The notes beneath the pieces are model-generated. The model did not search any database and was not told where the DNA came from. It worked only from the letters and a program-made list of their open reading frames with translations. Below, one piece after another: positions 14,453-23,360 of a stretch of DNA of 52,537 nucleotides. A program made the position numbers and the translations under genes. The stretch lies in contig CAJTTN010000009.1 of the NCBI GenBank assembly GCA_910579215.1, positions 1 through 52,537 on the forward strand, given 5' to 3'. Position 1 is the first letter of the stretch, and every line of letters begins with the position of its first letter. The stretch comes from an uncultured Anaeroplasmataceae bacterium (GTDB lineage: Bacteria; Bacillota_I; Bacilli_A; Acholeplasmatales; Anaeroplasmataceae).

Positions 14453-15268
14453 ATGACCCTAATCCTATTATTTATATTATACTTATTAATCATGAATCCT
14501 GATGTAGTTGCTAAAGAGGTATTAGCCTCATGTGAAATGTGGTTTTCAGTTTTACTTCCAATTATGTATCCGAGCTTTGTCATTATTGACTTTATTGAGC
14601 ATATGCCTTTGATAAATAGGATCAGCAAAATTTTATATAAACCTATGCATTATATTTTTCATATACATAATGAAAAAAGTGCGTTTTTAATTTTGTTTAG
14701 TCTATTGTGTGGTTCTCCCGCTTCTACAAAAATTTTTAAAGCGAGCTATGAAAAATATGAAATAAATAAAAGAGAGTATCATAATCTAATTTGTGCATTC
14801 TCTACCCTATCTTTGCCTTATACTTTACTTTTATGTCAAAAATTTTTAATAATAATCCCTCTTTATTATGCTTGTCTACTTTTTCTTGCTGCTATATGGA
14901 TGCATATTTTTAATAAAAAAGACGCCAAAGAGTCATCAAAAGAAATGGAACCAATTTCCTATTTGAAATTCTTATTTTCTTCTATTCAAAAAAACATTCA
15001 AATTGTATTACAAATTTTAGGTATATTGGTTATTTTTCGCGTACTTATTCATGTTATATTTCAAGGAGAACCTGTATTTTACCCTTTTTTAGAAATTTTA
15101 GGAGGTTTAGCTAGCACCGAAAATTCATTAATCGCTGGAATGGCAATGGGATTTTTAGGAATCTCTGAGCATATGCAAATCCTATCTATAGCTGAAGATT
15201 TACCCTATCCTAAACTACTTTTTGCTAGAATTTGTTATTCCAGTTTGGGATGTCTTTCCTTTCTTTAA
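14453..15268 (+). CDS. YlbJ/SpoVV-like polytopic membrane protein
   Basis: The 271-aa product has about seven hydrophobic segments. LLPIMYPSFVIIDF near residue 35 and LLCGSPASTKIFK near residue 85 match the gate-type fold of the sporulation integral membrane protein YlbJ (SpoVV, dipicolinate transport in Bacillus). That protein is about 400 aa, so this one is short, ending soon after a third gate-like block (LGGLASTENSLIAGMAMGF). The translation signal is weak (GTGAT before ATG). The 3' end overlaps the convergent gene by 54 nt. It may be a sporulation transporter or a diverged relative with another substrate. Confidence 0.6.
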   Translation: MTLILLFILYLLIMNPDVVAKEVLASCEMWFSVLLPIMYPSFVIIDFIEHMPLINRISKILYKPMHYIFHIHNEKSAFLILFSLLCGSPASTKIFKASYEKYEINKREYHNLICAFSTLSLPYTLLLCQKFLIIIPLYYACLLFLAAIWMHIFNKKDAKESSKEMEPISYLKFLFSSIQKNIQIVLQILGILVIFRVLIHVIFQGEPVFYPFLEILGGLASTENSLIAGMAMGFLGISEHMQILSIAEDLPYPKLLFARICYSSLGCLSFL

Positions 15269-15502
15269 AATAAAGGTATTTAAAATTAAATATGCAACCG
15301 CAAATACTAATAATAGTATTACAGGTACTAAGCTATATTTATCAGGTATAATAAAACCAACAATACTAGTCACCAAAAATCCTAAAGCACAAAGTAAATT
15401 CCAAATGGAAATACTAAGCCTTTCTCGTTTTGTAAAGAATATAATTCCTGTATTCACTAATGCAAAAACACCTATAATACAACCCAATATATTATATATC
15501 AT
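15215..15502 (-). CDS. Small three-TM membrane protein
   Basis: The 95-aa product starts at ATG 15502, which has GGAGG 10 nt upstream. It has three hydrophobic helices (about 2-20, 33-53 and 59-79) and a Lys-rich C-terminus, so the tail is probably cytoplasmic. No family recognised. It converges on the YlbJ-like gene and overlaps its last 54 nt. Confidence 0.6.
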   Translation of the reverse strand: MIYNILGCIIGVFALVNTGIIFFTKRERLSISIWNLLCALGFLVTSIVGFIIPDKYSLVPVILLLVFAVAYLILNTFILKKGKTSQTGITNSSKK

Positions 15503-15613
15503 AGACCATGTGCCTCCTTTTTTATAATCATACAATAAATAAAGAGAAAAAACAATATCCCTTACTTCATGGAAGAGAATTTATAAAAAGGTTTCATTTT
15601 TTTTAATTTATGG

Positions 15614-15619
15614 TATAAT
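15614..15619 (+). promoter_or_regulatory. Extended -10 promoter for pduL
   Basis: TGGTATAAT about 42 nt upstream of the start is a good extended -10. No strong -35 is seen. Confidence 0.5.
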
Positions 15620-15660
15620 AGGTTCGTGAAATATTAATTTTGGAAAGGATTAATGAAATT

Positions 15661-16233
15661 ATGAAAGAATTTATAATTGAAACAAGTGCTAGACACGTTC
15701 ACGTTACAAAAGATACTTTAGAAAAATTATTTGGTCCTGGAGCTGTATTAGAGATTAAAAAAATGCTTTCTCAGCCTGGACAATTTGCTTCTAACCAAAA
15801 GGTTAAGGTTGTAGGACCTAAGGGTGAATTAAATTGCTCTATCTTAGGACCTGAGAGAAAGGATAATCAAGTTGAGGTTTCTTTATCTGATGCTAGAACC
15901 TTAGGCATTTCTGCTCCTATTCGCGAATCAGGTGATGTGGCAGGCTCTGCTGGTTGTAAATTGGTTGGCCCAGCTGGTGAGGTAGAACTTACAGAGGGTG
16001 TAATCGTTGCAAAGCGTCATGTACATATGACTCCAACAGATGCTGAAGAATTTGGTGTTAAAAATGGACAAATAGTTGATGTTAAAGTGACAAGTAAAAC
16101 TGGAAGATCCTTAGTATTTGGAGATACCGTTATTCGAGTTTCCTCCTCTTATGCTTTAGCTATGCATGTAGATACAGATGAATCTAATGCAGGAGCATTA
16201 GCTGGACAAGTATTTGGAACAATTTTAAAATAA
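15661..16233 (+). CDS. pduL: PduL-type phosphate acyltransferase
   Basis: This 190-aa PduL-family enzyme exchanges CoA and phosphate on acetyl or propionyl groups (acyl-CoA to acyl phosphate) and in fermenters replaces Pta. Two zinc-binding blocks are visible: ARHVHVTKD near residue 9 and KRHVHMTPTDA near 119, with SQPGQFA and KVVGPKGE between them. I chose ATG 15661 (GGAAAGG upstream) rather than the in-frame TTG at 15640. No microcompartment shell genes are nearby and the protein starts at the catalytic domain with no encapsulation peptide, so a free cytoplasmic role in acetate formation is likely. Confidence 0.9.
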   Translation: MKEFIIETSARHVHVTKDTLEKLFGPGAVLEIKKMLSQPGQFASNQKVKVVGPKGELNCSILGPERKDNQVEVSLSDARTLGISAPIRESGDVAGSAGCKLVGPAGEVELTEGVIVAKRHVHMTPTDAEEFGVKNGQIVDVKVTSKTGRSLVFGDTVIRVSSSYALAMHVDTDESNAGALAGQVFGTILK

Positions 16234-16261
16234 TAATAGGGACTACATAGATTTTAGTCTA

Positions 16262-16299
16262 AAAAAATGAGAGACATTAAAAAGTCTCTCATTTTTTGT
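16262..16299. terminator. Bidirectional terminator between pduL and the DUF3781 gene
   Basis: AAAATGAGAGAC pairs with GTCTCTCATTTT, with A- and T-runs on both sides, serving both convergent genes. Confidence 0.8.
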
Positions 16300-16528
16300 G
16301 TGCAGTTATAATCGTATAGCTACGAGCGTGAATGGTAAGAGTATAAAGCTCATTCTCTACATAAAAATTTTTCCCTAAACGATTAAAATTTGTTGCTTTC
16401 ACTTTTATGAATTCCTTACACCACTCTATAGCATCTACATCCTGTAAGCAAAGATTTTTTAATATTCTTTGTTCTCCAAGCTTCGTCGTATGAAGTAAGT
16501 CTATATTTTTAATTATTTCATGACGCAT
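16289..16528 (-). CDS. DUF3781-family protein
   Basis: The 79-aa product has the family look of DUF3781: IDLLHTTKLGEQRI near the N-terminus, a WCKEFI helix, then a beta-rich end (NFYVENELYTLTIHARSYTI). Function unknown. Its ATG overlaps the stop of the upstream 223-aa gene by one base (TAATG), so the two are translationally coupled. Confidence 0.65.
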   Translation of the reverse strand: MRHEIIKNIDLLHTTKLGEQRILKNLCLQDVDAIEWCKEFIKVKATNFNRLGKNFYVENELYTLTIHARSYTIITAHKK

Positions 16529-17199
16529 TATTGAAGAAGCTCCATTAATTTTTCATCTTGCCTCTTTACTTCCTCCAAAAGCTCAGAAAAATCTAATTCA
16601 AAATCATTTGGATTGAAACGTGCCTGTTTTGATTCTGCCAAAGTATTCACATCAAAGGTTACTAATAATACCTTTAAAGCTTCCTGTGTCTTGTTATTTT
16701 TCGCTTCCCCCATATCAACATTGATAACTGAATTGATAGGTTCAAACAAAGTTTTAGGAAAATTCATTTTAAAGGTCAACTCGTTACTCATTCCAAATAG
16801 TGTAGTCATCCCCATTCTAGAGGCTAAATGCTCAATAGCCACATTACTATCATTTCGTATAAATCCTTGATTAAGGATAGCAATTCTTTGTCCTAAAACA
16901 TCAAGGAAAATTTCTGAAAATAAATTATAGAATGCTTTTGCAGCTTCAAAACTAGCCTGATATTCTTCAGGTTTTTTATTTGAGTAATTAAAATCTATTC
17001 GATTCGGTAAGAATCGAATACTTACATTTTCCTTTGTAAAGATGAAGCTTTTTACCTCTCTGCCATCAGGTAGTGCATCTACCTTAGATTGTATTTCATA
17101 ATCTATCATCAAATTTTTAATTCTTTGCTCATTTTGAATTAAAAAATCAGTATATTCACCTATATAACTATAATTAATTCTAGTTTTAAAAAATTCCAT
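16528..17199 (-). CDS. Protein of unknown function (223 aa)
   Basis: The product is soluble alpha/beta with no signal peptide. A central part (SVRFLPNRIDFNY-like strand block, then FNLFSEIFLDVLGQRI) suggests a folded domain, and the last 30 residues are charged helix (LLEEVKRQDEKLMELL). It is 1 nt after tldE and overlaps the DUF3781 gene, so it belongs to the tldD-tldE transcript. No family recognised. Confidence 0.55.
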   Translation of the reverse strand: MEFFKTRINYSYIGEYTDFLIQNEQRIKNLMIDYEIQSKVDALPDGREVKSFIFTKENVSIRFLPNRIDFNYSNKKPEEYQASFEAAKAFYNLFSEIFLDVLGQRIAILNQGFIRNDSNVAIEHLASRMGMTTLFGMSNELTFKMNFPKTLFEPINSVINVDMGEAKNNKTQEALKVLLVTFDVNTLAESKQARFNPNDFELDFSELLEEVKRQDEKLMELLQ

Positions 17200-17200
17200 C

Positions 17201-18526
17201 TTATTTTCCTGAAATGGCCATAGACTTTATCGCGAGACTAGGGGCCCCTACTCCTCTCTTAAACTCAAAATCATTTCCCACATAGCTAACATTATTTAAA
17301 AGCTCCTGTAAGGTTCCAGATATAATAATCAGTGTAACAGGCTTTGTCTTCCTTCCATTCTCAATTAAAAATCCACTTGATTGAAGATTAAAGGAGCCAC
17401 TAATAGGGTTTAAACCTGCATGAAGCCCTGCTACACTAGTAATATATACTCCATTTTGTAATTGCTTAAACATCTCCTCTAAGCTTGTATCTCCAGCTTT
17501 TAAGTAAAGATTTGCTGGTTGTATATCCACACTAGAGTTAACACTATTTTTAAATCCGTTTCCTGTAGATTTTACCTGCATCATTGCGGCTGTTTTTAAA
17601 TTATGTAAATAGGTCTTCAGCACACCATTTTCTACAACTGCCTTTGTACAGGTTGCAACCCCCTCATCATCAAAGCTATATTGCTGCTGAGCTTCCCAAA
17701 AAAGAGGATCATCTATTAATGTTATATTTTTACCAAACACCTCTTCTCCAAGCTTATCCTTGAGAAAGGACATATTTTTTAACACAGAATTTGCTGAAAA
17801 AATATTTGAGAAAGCATCCAATAAGCTACTTACAACCTTTTTATCTAATACTACTGGATATGTACCAGAGGATATACTTTCTGCACCAAAGGATGCTACA
17901 GCACCTGTCACTGCCTCAGTAGCTAAAGCATCCAAATCAATATCCTTTAATGTATTACAGCGTGTATATTCGTAATTGGTTTTTGTTTCTCCATTCTGAA
18001 CACAAATTGCTTCTGCAACTAAAAAGGCATACCTAGAATGTCTTTCCACATTTAAACCATTAGAGTTTTCAATATGAACCTTTTCTTCTGCTTCACTATA
18101 AGAGCATTCCGTCATTTGAACGGAAGCATCCTTTTTACGCATAAGCGTATCTAATTTGGAGCATAAGTCTACCTTATCCTCTAAAGTATAATCATCATAG
18201 TCATGGATAACATCCCTTAAAACAGGATATGTTGCATCGCCCTTATAGATAAAGAATGGATCTTTTTGATTTTTTATAGAACAATTATCCTTTAATCTTT
18301 CTATTATGGAAGGAATCATCTCATCTGAGCAGTTTTCCTCATAAACCATTGCAATCTGATTTTTGTAAACACCACGAATTGCACATACATGAGTTTGATG
18401 GGAGGTGTTATTTTCAACAACACCATTGAACATAGAAATCCCTATGCCATTAGAAGTAGATTCATAAACCTCAATTTCTGTAATGCCAGCCTTGAATGCT
18501 GCTGTTTTTAATGTTTCAAATTTCAT
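17201..18526 (-). CDS. tldE: TldE/PmbA-type subunit of the TldD/TldE metalloprotease
   Basis: The 441-aa product is the non-catalytic partner of TldD. It lacks HExxxH but keeps the family pattern: a GIGISMFNGVVE start, DDEGVATCTKAVVENGVLKT, a GNGFKNSV block and a GLHAGLNPISGSFNLQSSG end. TldD/E forms a cytoplasmic heterodimer that cuts unstructured peptides and in some bacteria matures RiPPs. Its start overlaps the tldD stop (ATG at 18526, TAA 18526-18528), the usual pairing. No RiPP precursor is seen nearby. Confidence 0.9.
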   Translation of the reverse strand: MKFETLKTAAFKAGITEIEVYESTSNGIGISMFNGVVENNTSHQTHVCAIRGVYKNQIAMVYEENCSDEMIPSIIERLKDNCSIKNQKDPFFIYKGDATYPVLRDVIHDYDDYTLEDKVDLCSKLDTLMRKKDASVQMTECSYSEAEEKVHIENSNGLNVERHSRYAFLVAEAICVQNGETKTNYEYTRCNTLKDIDLDALATEAVTGAVASFGAESISSGTYPVVLDKKVVSSLLDAFSNIFSANSVLKNMSFLKDKLGEEVFGKNITLIDDPLFWEAQQQYSFDDEGVATCTKAVVENGVLKTYLHNLKTAAMMQVKSTGNGFKNSVNSSVDIQPANLYLKAGDTSLEEMFKQLQNGVYITSVAGLHAGLNPISGSFNLQSSGFLIENGRKTKPVTLIIISGTLQELLNNVSYVGNDFEFKRGVGAPSLAIKSMAISGK

Positions 18527-19914
18527 TATTTATTACCTCCATTTCCACCAACGGTCATTTTCTTCACACGAATGGTAGGCTGTCCCACACAGGTAGGTAT
18601 ACTTCCTGAAGCAGAGCCACACATTCCATAGCCAAAGCTTTGATTATTTGCTACCATATCAATATTCATTATCGTATCTTTACCATTTCCGATTAAGGTA
18701 GCTCCTTTAACGCGCTTAGTAATTTTTCCATCCTCAATCATAAAAGCCTCACCAACAGAGAAATTAAACTCACCTGTTGCAGGATTCACAGATCCACCAG
18801 ACATTGTTTTCGCAAATAAGCCATACTTCGTATTAGCAATAATTTCTTCTGGTGTACTTGTCCCATTTGCAATATAGGTGTTTGTCATTCTTGAGGTTGG
18901 AGAATAGCGATAGTTTTGTCTTCTTGTAGAGCCTGTAGGAGAAGCCTTCATTCTTCTACCATTACGCATATCTACCATATAGCTTTTAAGAATACCATTT
19001 TCAATTAAGACATTGCGACGTGATGGATTTCCCTCATCATCTATATTTTCACTACCCCATTCATTCGGAATAGTACCATCATCTATTGCTGTAACACAAT
19101 CTGCCGCAATTTTTTCACCTAGTTTACCACAGAATACACTTAAATTTTTAGCAACACTCGTTGCCTCTAAGGCATGTCCACAGGCTTCATGAAAAATAAC
19201 ACCACCAAAAGCATTATGAATAACAACATCATAAACACCACCTACCATCTCATCAGCAGTTAAGGTTTCCACAGCTGCCTGAGCTACTTTCGTAGAAAAA
19301 TCAACAAAGTCATAGGTGTCAAATTTAGAAAAATCAAAGTTTCCTCCATAGGAATTAAAGCCCTGTTCCATATTCTTGCCATCACTTGCTACTGCATTTG
19401 CAGAAACACGCTGATGATTTCGAACATCGCTTTTGTAAACTCCATTGCTATTTGCAATCGTAACAAATTGTGTTTCATCTGCAAAATGTGCAAGTGCTTG
19501 AACGATTAAAGGGCTATAAGCCTGCATCGTTTTGGTGCAGATTTCTAAATAGTCCAGCTTCTTTGAATTGGGTATATCCTTAGAAAGTGTTTTAAATTTT
19601 GTATGCTCTTCTACCTTACAATCCGTAAATTCAATCTCTGAAACTAATACAGGACCATGATATGCTTTATTCAATTGCTTGGCAAGCTTTAATAGGCCCT
19701 CCTCGCTAATATCATTCGTATAGCCGTATACTTCCTCATTTTCCTTTAATATACGAATTCCTGCACCATAAATATGGCTAGTATTAATATCTTCTATTTG
19801 ATCTCCTACTCTACGAATAGAATTACTAATTTTATCCTCTATAAAAAGTTCAGCAAAATCACCACCCGTAGTAAGACATTCCTTTAGTACCTTTTTAGCT
19901 AAGTTCTTATTCAT
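18526..19914 (-). CDS. tldD: TldD zinc metalloprotease subunit
   Basis: The 462-aa product contains the TldD zinc site HEACGHALEA near residue 242 and the downstream Cys/Gly-rich end (GYGMCGSASGSIPTCVGQPT). Together with TldE it makes the peptidase that degrades or matures small peptides. Start ATG 19914 has AAAGGAAGAG upstream. Gene order tldD-tldE is standard and the spacing is overlapping. Confidence 0.92.
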   Translation of the reverse strand: MNKNLAKKVLKECLTTGGDFAELFIEDKISNSIRRVGDQIEDINTSHIYGAGIRILKENEEVYGYTNDISEEGLLKLAKQLNKAYHGPVLVSEIEFTDCKVEEHTKFKTLSKDIPNSKKLDYLEICTKTMQAYSPLIVQALAHFADETQFVTIANSNGVYKSDVRNHQRVSANAVASDGKNMEQGFNSYGGNFDFSKFDTYDFVDFSTKVAQAAVETLTADEMVGGVYDVVIHNAFGGVIFHEACGHALEATSVAKNLSVFCGKLGEKIAADCVTAIDDGTIPNEWGSENIDDEGNPSRRNVLIENGILKSYMVDMRNGRRMKASPTGSTRRQNYRYSPTSRMTNTYIANGTSTPEEIIANTKYGLFAKTMSGGSVNPATGEFNFSVGEAFMIEDGKITKRVKGATLIGNGKDTIMNIDMVANNQSFGYGMCGSASGSIPTCVGQPTIRVKKMTVGGNGGNK

Positions 19915-20022
19915 TTGTCTCTTCCTTTCATTTTCACATATATGTTGATATTATATCATAAAACCTTTAATATTTAAAACATTATTTCATTAAATAGAAT
20001 CTTTTTGTATAATTAATAAAAA

Positions 20023-20703
20023 TCACTTTTTTCTAAATTCTAATATTTTTTCCTTAAGCTCTTTTTTTACCCGATACGAATCTCTAATCTTCCGAATGGT
20101 AAAGGAAGTTATTTCCTCATCTTTTAAATAATCTAATAAATCTAACGCTTTCTGCTGATATTGAATTATCAATGTAGCAATAAACCAAGAAACTCCCATT
20201 TTAGCATAATAGGTTTTAAACTCTAAATTTTGAACAATGTTGATCGCCTTATCTACATAGGAATCAATTAAAAAATAGGACATCAGCATGACAACAACAA
20301 AACGAATTTCAAATTCCTTATGACTAGATTGATATTCCAGTAGATGGGATAAAATATCATCTCTATTTTCTTCTGTGCATTTTAAAGCAGAAACAAGACT
20401 ATCACAAATTGCCCAGTCTTGAATAGTAGGAACAAACCATTTTAAGTATCTAATGCGTTGCTCTAGCTTCATTTCAGCAAAAGAAATAACAAAGCCATAA
20501 AGCATTTGAAGTTCAAAGCTTGATGCATCATATTCTAATAAAAAAGTCTCATAATTCTCTTTGCATATTCTTTTAGCTAGCCTTCTCAGATCTGGCAACT
20601 TTACTCCTATTATCGGTAGGGCATTAGGGATAAGTCTTTCATTAAATTTTTTTAAATTTGCTTTTGCTAAAAGACTTAGTTCTTCTTTTATTTCTTCTAT
20701 CAC
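20023..20703 (-). CDS. AlkD-like DNA alkylation repair protein
   Basis: The 226-aa product is made of helical ALK/HEAT-like repeats. Family signatures visible are GVKLPDLRRLAKRI near residue 38, a WAICDSLV block (AlkD has WDLVD at this place) and VSWFIATL near 175. AlkD removes N3- and N7-alkylpurines. I chose GTG 20703, with AAAGGTG upstream, because a longer frame (to 20823) would run into the divergent gene. The aspartate used by AlkD is retained in ICDS. Confidence 0.75.
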   Translation of the reverse strand: MIEEIKEELSLLAKANLKKFNERLIPNALPIIGVKLPDLRRLAKRICKENYETFLLEYDASSFELQMLYGFVISFAEMKLEQRIRYLKWFVPTIQDWAICDSLVSALKCTEENRDDILSHLLEYQSSHKEFEIRFVVVMLMSYFLIDSYVDKAINIVQNLEFKTYYAKMGVSWFIATLIIQYQQKALDLLDYLKDEEITSFTIRKIRDSYRVKKELKEKILEFRKK

Positions 20704-20769
20704 TACAATCACCTTTGGTATTATCTCATATTTGATAAGGCAATTCAATATACTTAATTGGGTGATACA

Positions 20770-21339
20770 ATGAAATTTGGAATAGCAGTTCGCAAAAATG
20801 ATATGGATTATTTTGTTCATCAAAGCTATCTAGTTATGCTAAAAAACGCATCACATAGGTATGATTTTATAACCTTAGAGACTCCTTTAGAGCTATTTGA
20901 TGCTTTTCTATTGCCAGGAGGATACGACATTGATCCAAAATATTACCAGCAGGAAAATTATGCCGCTCAAAATATAGATGCAGAACTAGATGAATTAGAT
21001 TTTAAAATTATAGACTATGCACAGAAAACAAAAAAACCCCTACTTGGAATTTGTAGAGGTATACAAAGCATCAATGTTTTTTTTAAGGGTAGCTTAAAAC
21101 AAGATATTTTACATCATCAAAATGAAAATCATTTTATAGAATGGAATCATAAAGCATATCTTGTTAATTCCTTCCATCATCAAAGCATTGATAAGCTAGG
21201 AAATGATTTACTCATTCTTGCAAAAAGTCAGGATGGAGAAATCGAAATCATCAAGCATAAAAATTTACCTATTCTTGGTGTTCAATTTCATCCAGAATTA
21301 ATCTCTTTTGACCTTAACCTACTGCTTAACGAGATTTAA
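20770..21339 (+). CDS. Class I glutamine amidotransferase, peptidase C26 (PuuD-like)
   Basis: The 189-aa product has the C26 pattern: LLPGGYDIDPKYY, the nucleophile elbow PLLGICRGIQSINV (Cys near 94), VNSFHHQSID and the catalytic His/Glu in GVQFHPE. Such enzymes hydrolyse gamma-glutamyl amides. At 189 aa it is shorter than typical PuuD (about 250 aa), mainly at the N-terminus, where the first strand is abbreviated. ATG 20770 has GGGTGAT upstream. It ends in a 14-nt convergent overlap with the DUF1540 gene. Confidence 0.8.
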   Translation: MKFGIAVRKNDMDYFVHQSYLVMLKNASHRYDFITLETPLELFDAFLLPGGYDIDPKYYQQENYAAQNIDAELDELDFKIIDYAQKTKKPLLGICRGIQSINVFFKGSLKQDILHHQNENHFIEWNHKAYLVNSFHHQSIDKLGNDLLILAKSQDGEIEIIKHKNLPILGVQFHPELISFDLNLLLNEI

Positions 21340-21655
21340 AGCTGTCACATTCAGTTTCACTGCGGTAGCTTGCATTTTCATTTCCAACCGTAATTTCCTT
21401 GGCAACACATTCATTGTTTTCATTATGAACACAATAATTTGCACTACACATAACCTTCACTGTAGAAGGCTCTGCTGACATTTCCTTTGCCATCTCAGAA
21501 ACTAAAATATCAGAATTGTGAGGATTTTTAAAGCTTTGACAAAAGGTTCCAATTTTGCTTTTAGCAAATAAGCCTTCAACATTAATATGCTTTTTAGCAC
21601 ATTTGCAGTTTTCATTATATCCGCACATTTTCACATTACAGTTTACGTTAGTCAT
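21326..21655 (-). CDS. Two-domain DUF1540 protein
   Basis: The 109-aa product has two copies of the Cys-rich DUF1540 motif: CNVKMCGYNENCKCAKKHI at residues 5-23 with a downstream FCQSF, and CSANYCVHNENNECVAKEI near 69-87 with a downstream ECDSF. The cysteine spacing suggests metal binding. It is a common small Firmicutes protein of unknown function. It is monocistronic. Confidence 0.85.
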   Translation of the reverse strand: MTNVNCNVKMCGYNENCKCAKKHINVEGLFAKSKIGTFCQSFKNPHNSDILVSEMAKEMSAEPSTVKVMCSANYCVHNENNECVAKEITVGNENASYRSETECDSFKSR

Positions 21656-21702
21656 ACTATCATCCTTTCAATAGATAGTATGGCTGACATTCTTAATTTT
21701 AT

Positions 21703-22440
21703 TCAGTTTCCTTCTTTAGTTTTTTCATTGCCAAAGCGGTCTAAAACTAAAACAATTTTTTTATTAAATAAAAAGCATAGTAATGCTAATATAAAGCTGA
21801 TAGAGCCTATTACTATCCCTACCACATAATGGCCTGTAATAACAGAATTTCCTACGATAACTGATACTATGGTCATAGGCAGTCTTGCAAAAAAATTAAT
21901 CCATATGAAATGACGTACCTTTACTTTAGTGAAAGGGACAATAAAGGCTATAGGATCCTTGGGAAGAAAGGGGATAAGTAAATAGGAAAACATAAGAACT
22001 CCACAACGCTTTCCATCCTCTAATAGTTTAAATTTTTTTGGCTGTTCTGGGTCAATAAATAAGGCTAAAAAGCTATTTCCAAAAAGCTTTACCAAGGCAA
22101 TAACCACTAAAGCACCAAGGGTTTGTCCTATCAAGCAAATCAATACTGCTAAAACTGGAGGATAAAGCATCCCCGTAATAATCACGACAGGTCCTGAGGG
22201 GATAATTGCCAAAACGGTTTGTAATATCTGAAGTCCCATAAGAATCAACCAGCTAAAATGCCCAAATGACTTGATTTTGTTAATCGTTTCATTTAAGTAT
22301 ATTTCATCCTTTTGCATTCTTATAAAAATGGGATATAATTTTATACAGGCAAAAATAGTCACGGCGGTCAATATGATTATTATAAAAATCTGAATCGCAA
22401 TACGAATTCGTTTATATTGCTTTTTCTTTTCCTCTTCCAT
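21703..22440 (-). CDS. TVP38/TMEM64-family membrane protein
   Basis: The 245-aa product starts with a basic cytoplasmic end (EEEKKKQYKRIRIAIQ) and has about six TM segments. The SNARE-associated/DedA-like core is visible in AIIPSGPVVIITGMLYPP, GQTLGALV and LIPFLPKDPIAFIVPFTKV. TVP38 proteins are related to DedA and VTT-type lipid scramblases, but the substrate is unknown. ATG 22440 comes directly after the stop of the pseudouridine synthase gene (TAAGGATG), so the two are coupled. Confidence 0.85.
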   Translation of the reverse strand: MEEEKKKQYKRIRIAIQIFIIIILTAVTIFACIKLYPIFIRMQKDEIYLNETINKIKSFGHFSWLILMGLQILQTVLAIIPSGPVVIITGMLYPPVLAVLICLIGQTLGALVVIALVKLFGNSFLALFIDPEQPKKFKLLEDGKRCGVLMFSYLLIPFLPKDPIAFIVPFTKVKVRHFIWINFFARLPMTIVSVIVGNSVITGHYVVGIVIGSISFILALLCFLFNKKIVLVLDRFGNEKTKEGN

Positions 22441-22442
22441 CC

Positions 22443-23264
22443 TTACCACTCCTTTTCTATAGAATAGTGAATTTCTTTTAAAGAAAAAGGATCTATAAAG
22501 CTAATACTATAGCTTGTTAAGCATAAAACTGGATTTTCTTTTCCACCATAAAGCTTATCTCCTATTATAGGATGTCCCATATGCTTTGTATGAACTCGTA
22601 TCTGATGTGTTCTTCCAGTATCTAAAACGAATTCTAACAAGCTTTCCTCATCAGAATAGCTTAATACTTTATAATGACTAATTGCTAATTTTCCACTAGA
22701 GCTGACATATCTTCTATTGGAATTTTCCTCTTTATCTATATAGTTAGAAATTGTTCCTGAGTCTACGACCTTTCCCTCCACCTTACATAAATACTTACGA
22801 ATGATATGCTTGTGTGTAGGTTCTAAAAGACTAGCAGCATAGCGGTCTTTAGCAACCAAGACCAATCCACTAGTTTCCTTATCTAATCGATTTAAAATAT
22901 GAATGTCCTGATTTCCTAGGTACGCAACAATTTGCTGATATAAGCTCTCTGGATTTCCTTTGGTAGGGATAGTTAAAAGATTAGGCTCCTTATTAATAAT
23001 AAGATAGTGATCTGTTTCTAGCATGATCTTAGGCAATTTATTTGCCTTAGGCCAAAGAATTTCCTTTTCCGGAGTGACAAAAATAACTTTCACAATAGAT
23101 TCTTCATCAACTATTTTATACCATTTTACCGCTTCTCCATTTACCATAACATTTGCGTTACTAGATTTTAAAAATCGATAAAATCGTTTTGAGAATCTTT
23201 TTTTTAGTATTTCGGATAAGATATCTTTTTTTTCAACTTTAAATTCTAATTCATTTTCTTTCAT
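22443..23264 (-). CDS. RluA-family pseudouridine synthase
   Basis: The 273-aa product has an N-terminal S4-like segment (ILKKRFSKRFYRFLKSSNA) and the RluA catalytic block HILNRLDKETSGLVLVAK, where the Asp is the nucleophile, followed by the RTHQIRVHTKHMGHPIIGD block. It isomerises specific uridines in rRNA or tRNA; the exact site cannot be told. ATG 23264 is 6 nt after an extended -10 box (TGGTACAAT on the minus strand, 23271-23276), giving a very short leader without a visible Shine-Dalgarno sequence. Confidence 0.88.
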   Translation of the reverse strand: MKENELEFKVEKKDILSEILKKRFSKRFYRFLKSSNANVMVNGEAVKWYKIVDEESIVKVIFVTPEKEILWPKANKLPKIMLETDHYLIINKEPNLLTIPTKGNPESLYQQIVAYLGNQDIHILNRLDKETSGLVLVAKDRYAASLLEPTHKHIIRKYLCKVEGKVVDSGTISNYIDKEENSNRRYVSSSGKLAISHYKVLSYSDEESLLEFVLDTGRTHQIRVHTKHMGHPIIGDKLYGGKENPVLCLTSYSISFIDPFSLKEIHYSIEKEW

Positions 23265-23331
23265 ATTGTTATTGTACCATAAAAGACCATGAAAAATAAA
23301 TATAACGCTTTCTATTTTTTCAAAAAACAGG

Positions 23332-23337
23332 TATAAT
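23332..23337 (+). promoter_or_regulatory. -10 box for the GltD-like gene
   Basis: GGTATAAT lies 24 nt before the start. The upstream gene is divergent with its own -10 at 23271-23276, so promoters for both genes lie in about 100 nt. Confidence 0.5.
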
Positions 23338-23360
23338 AAAAAATAAGAGGTGGTCAAGCT

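Noticed and set aside
18526..19914. RiPP gene cluster because of TldD/TldE
   Set aside because: No precursor peptide, radical SAM or transporter gene lies next to them; a general proteolytic role is more likely.
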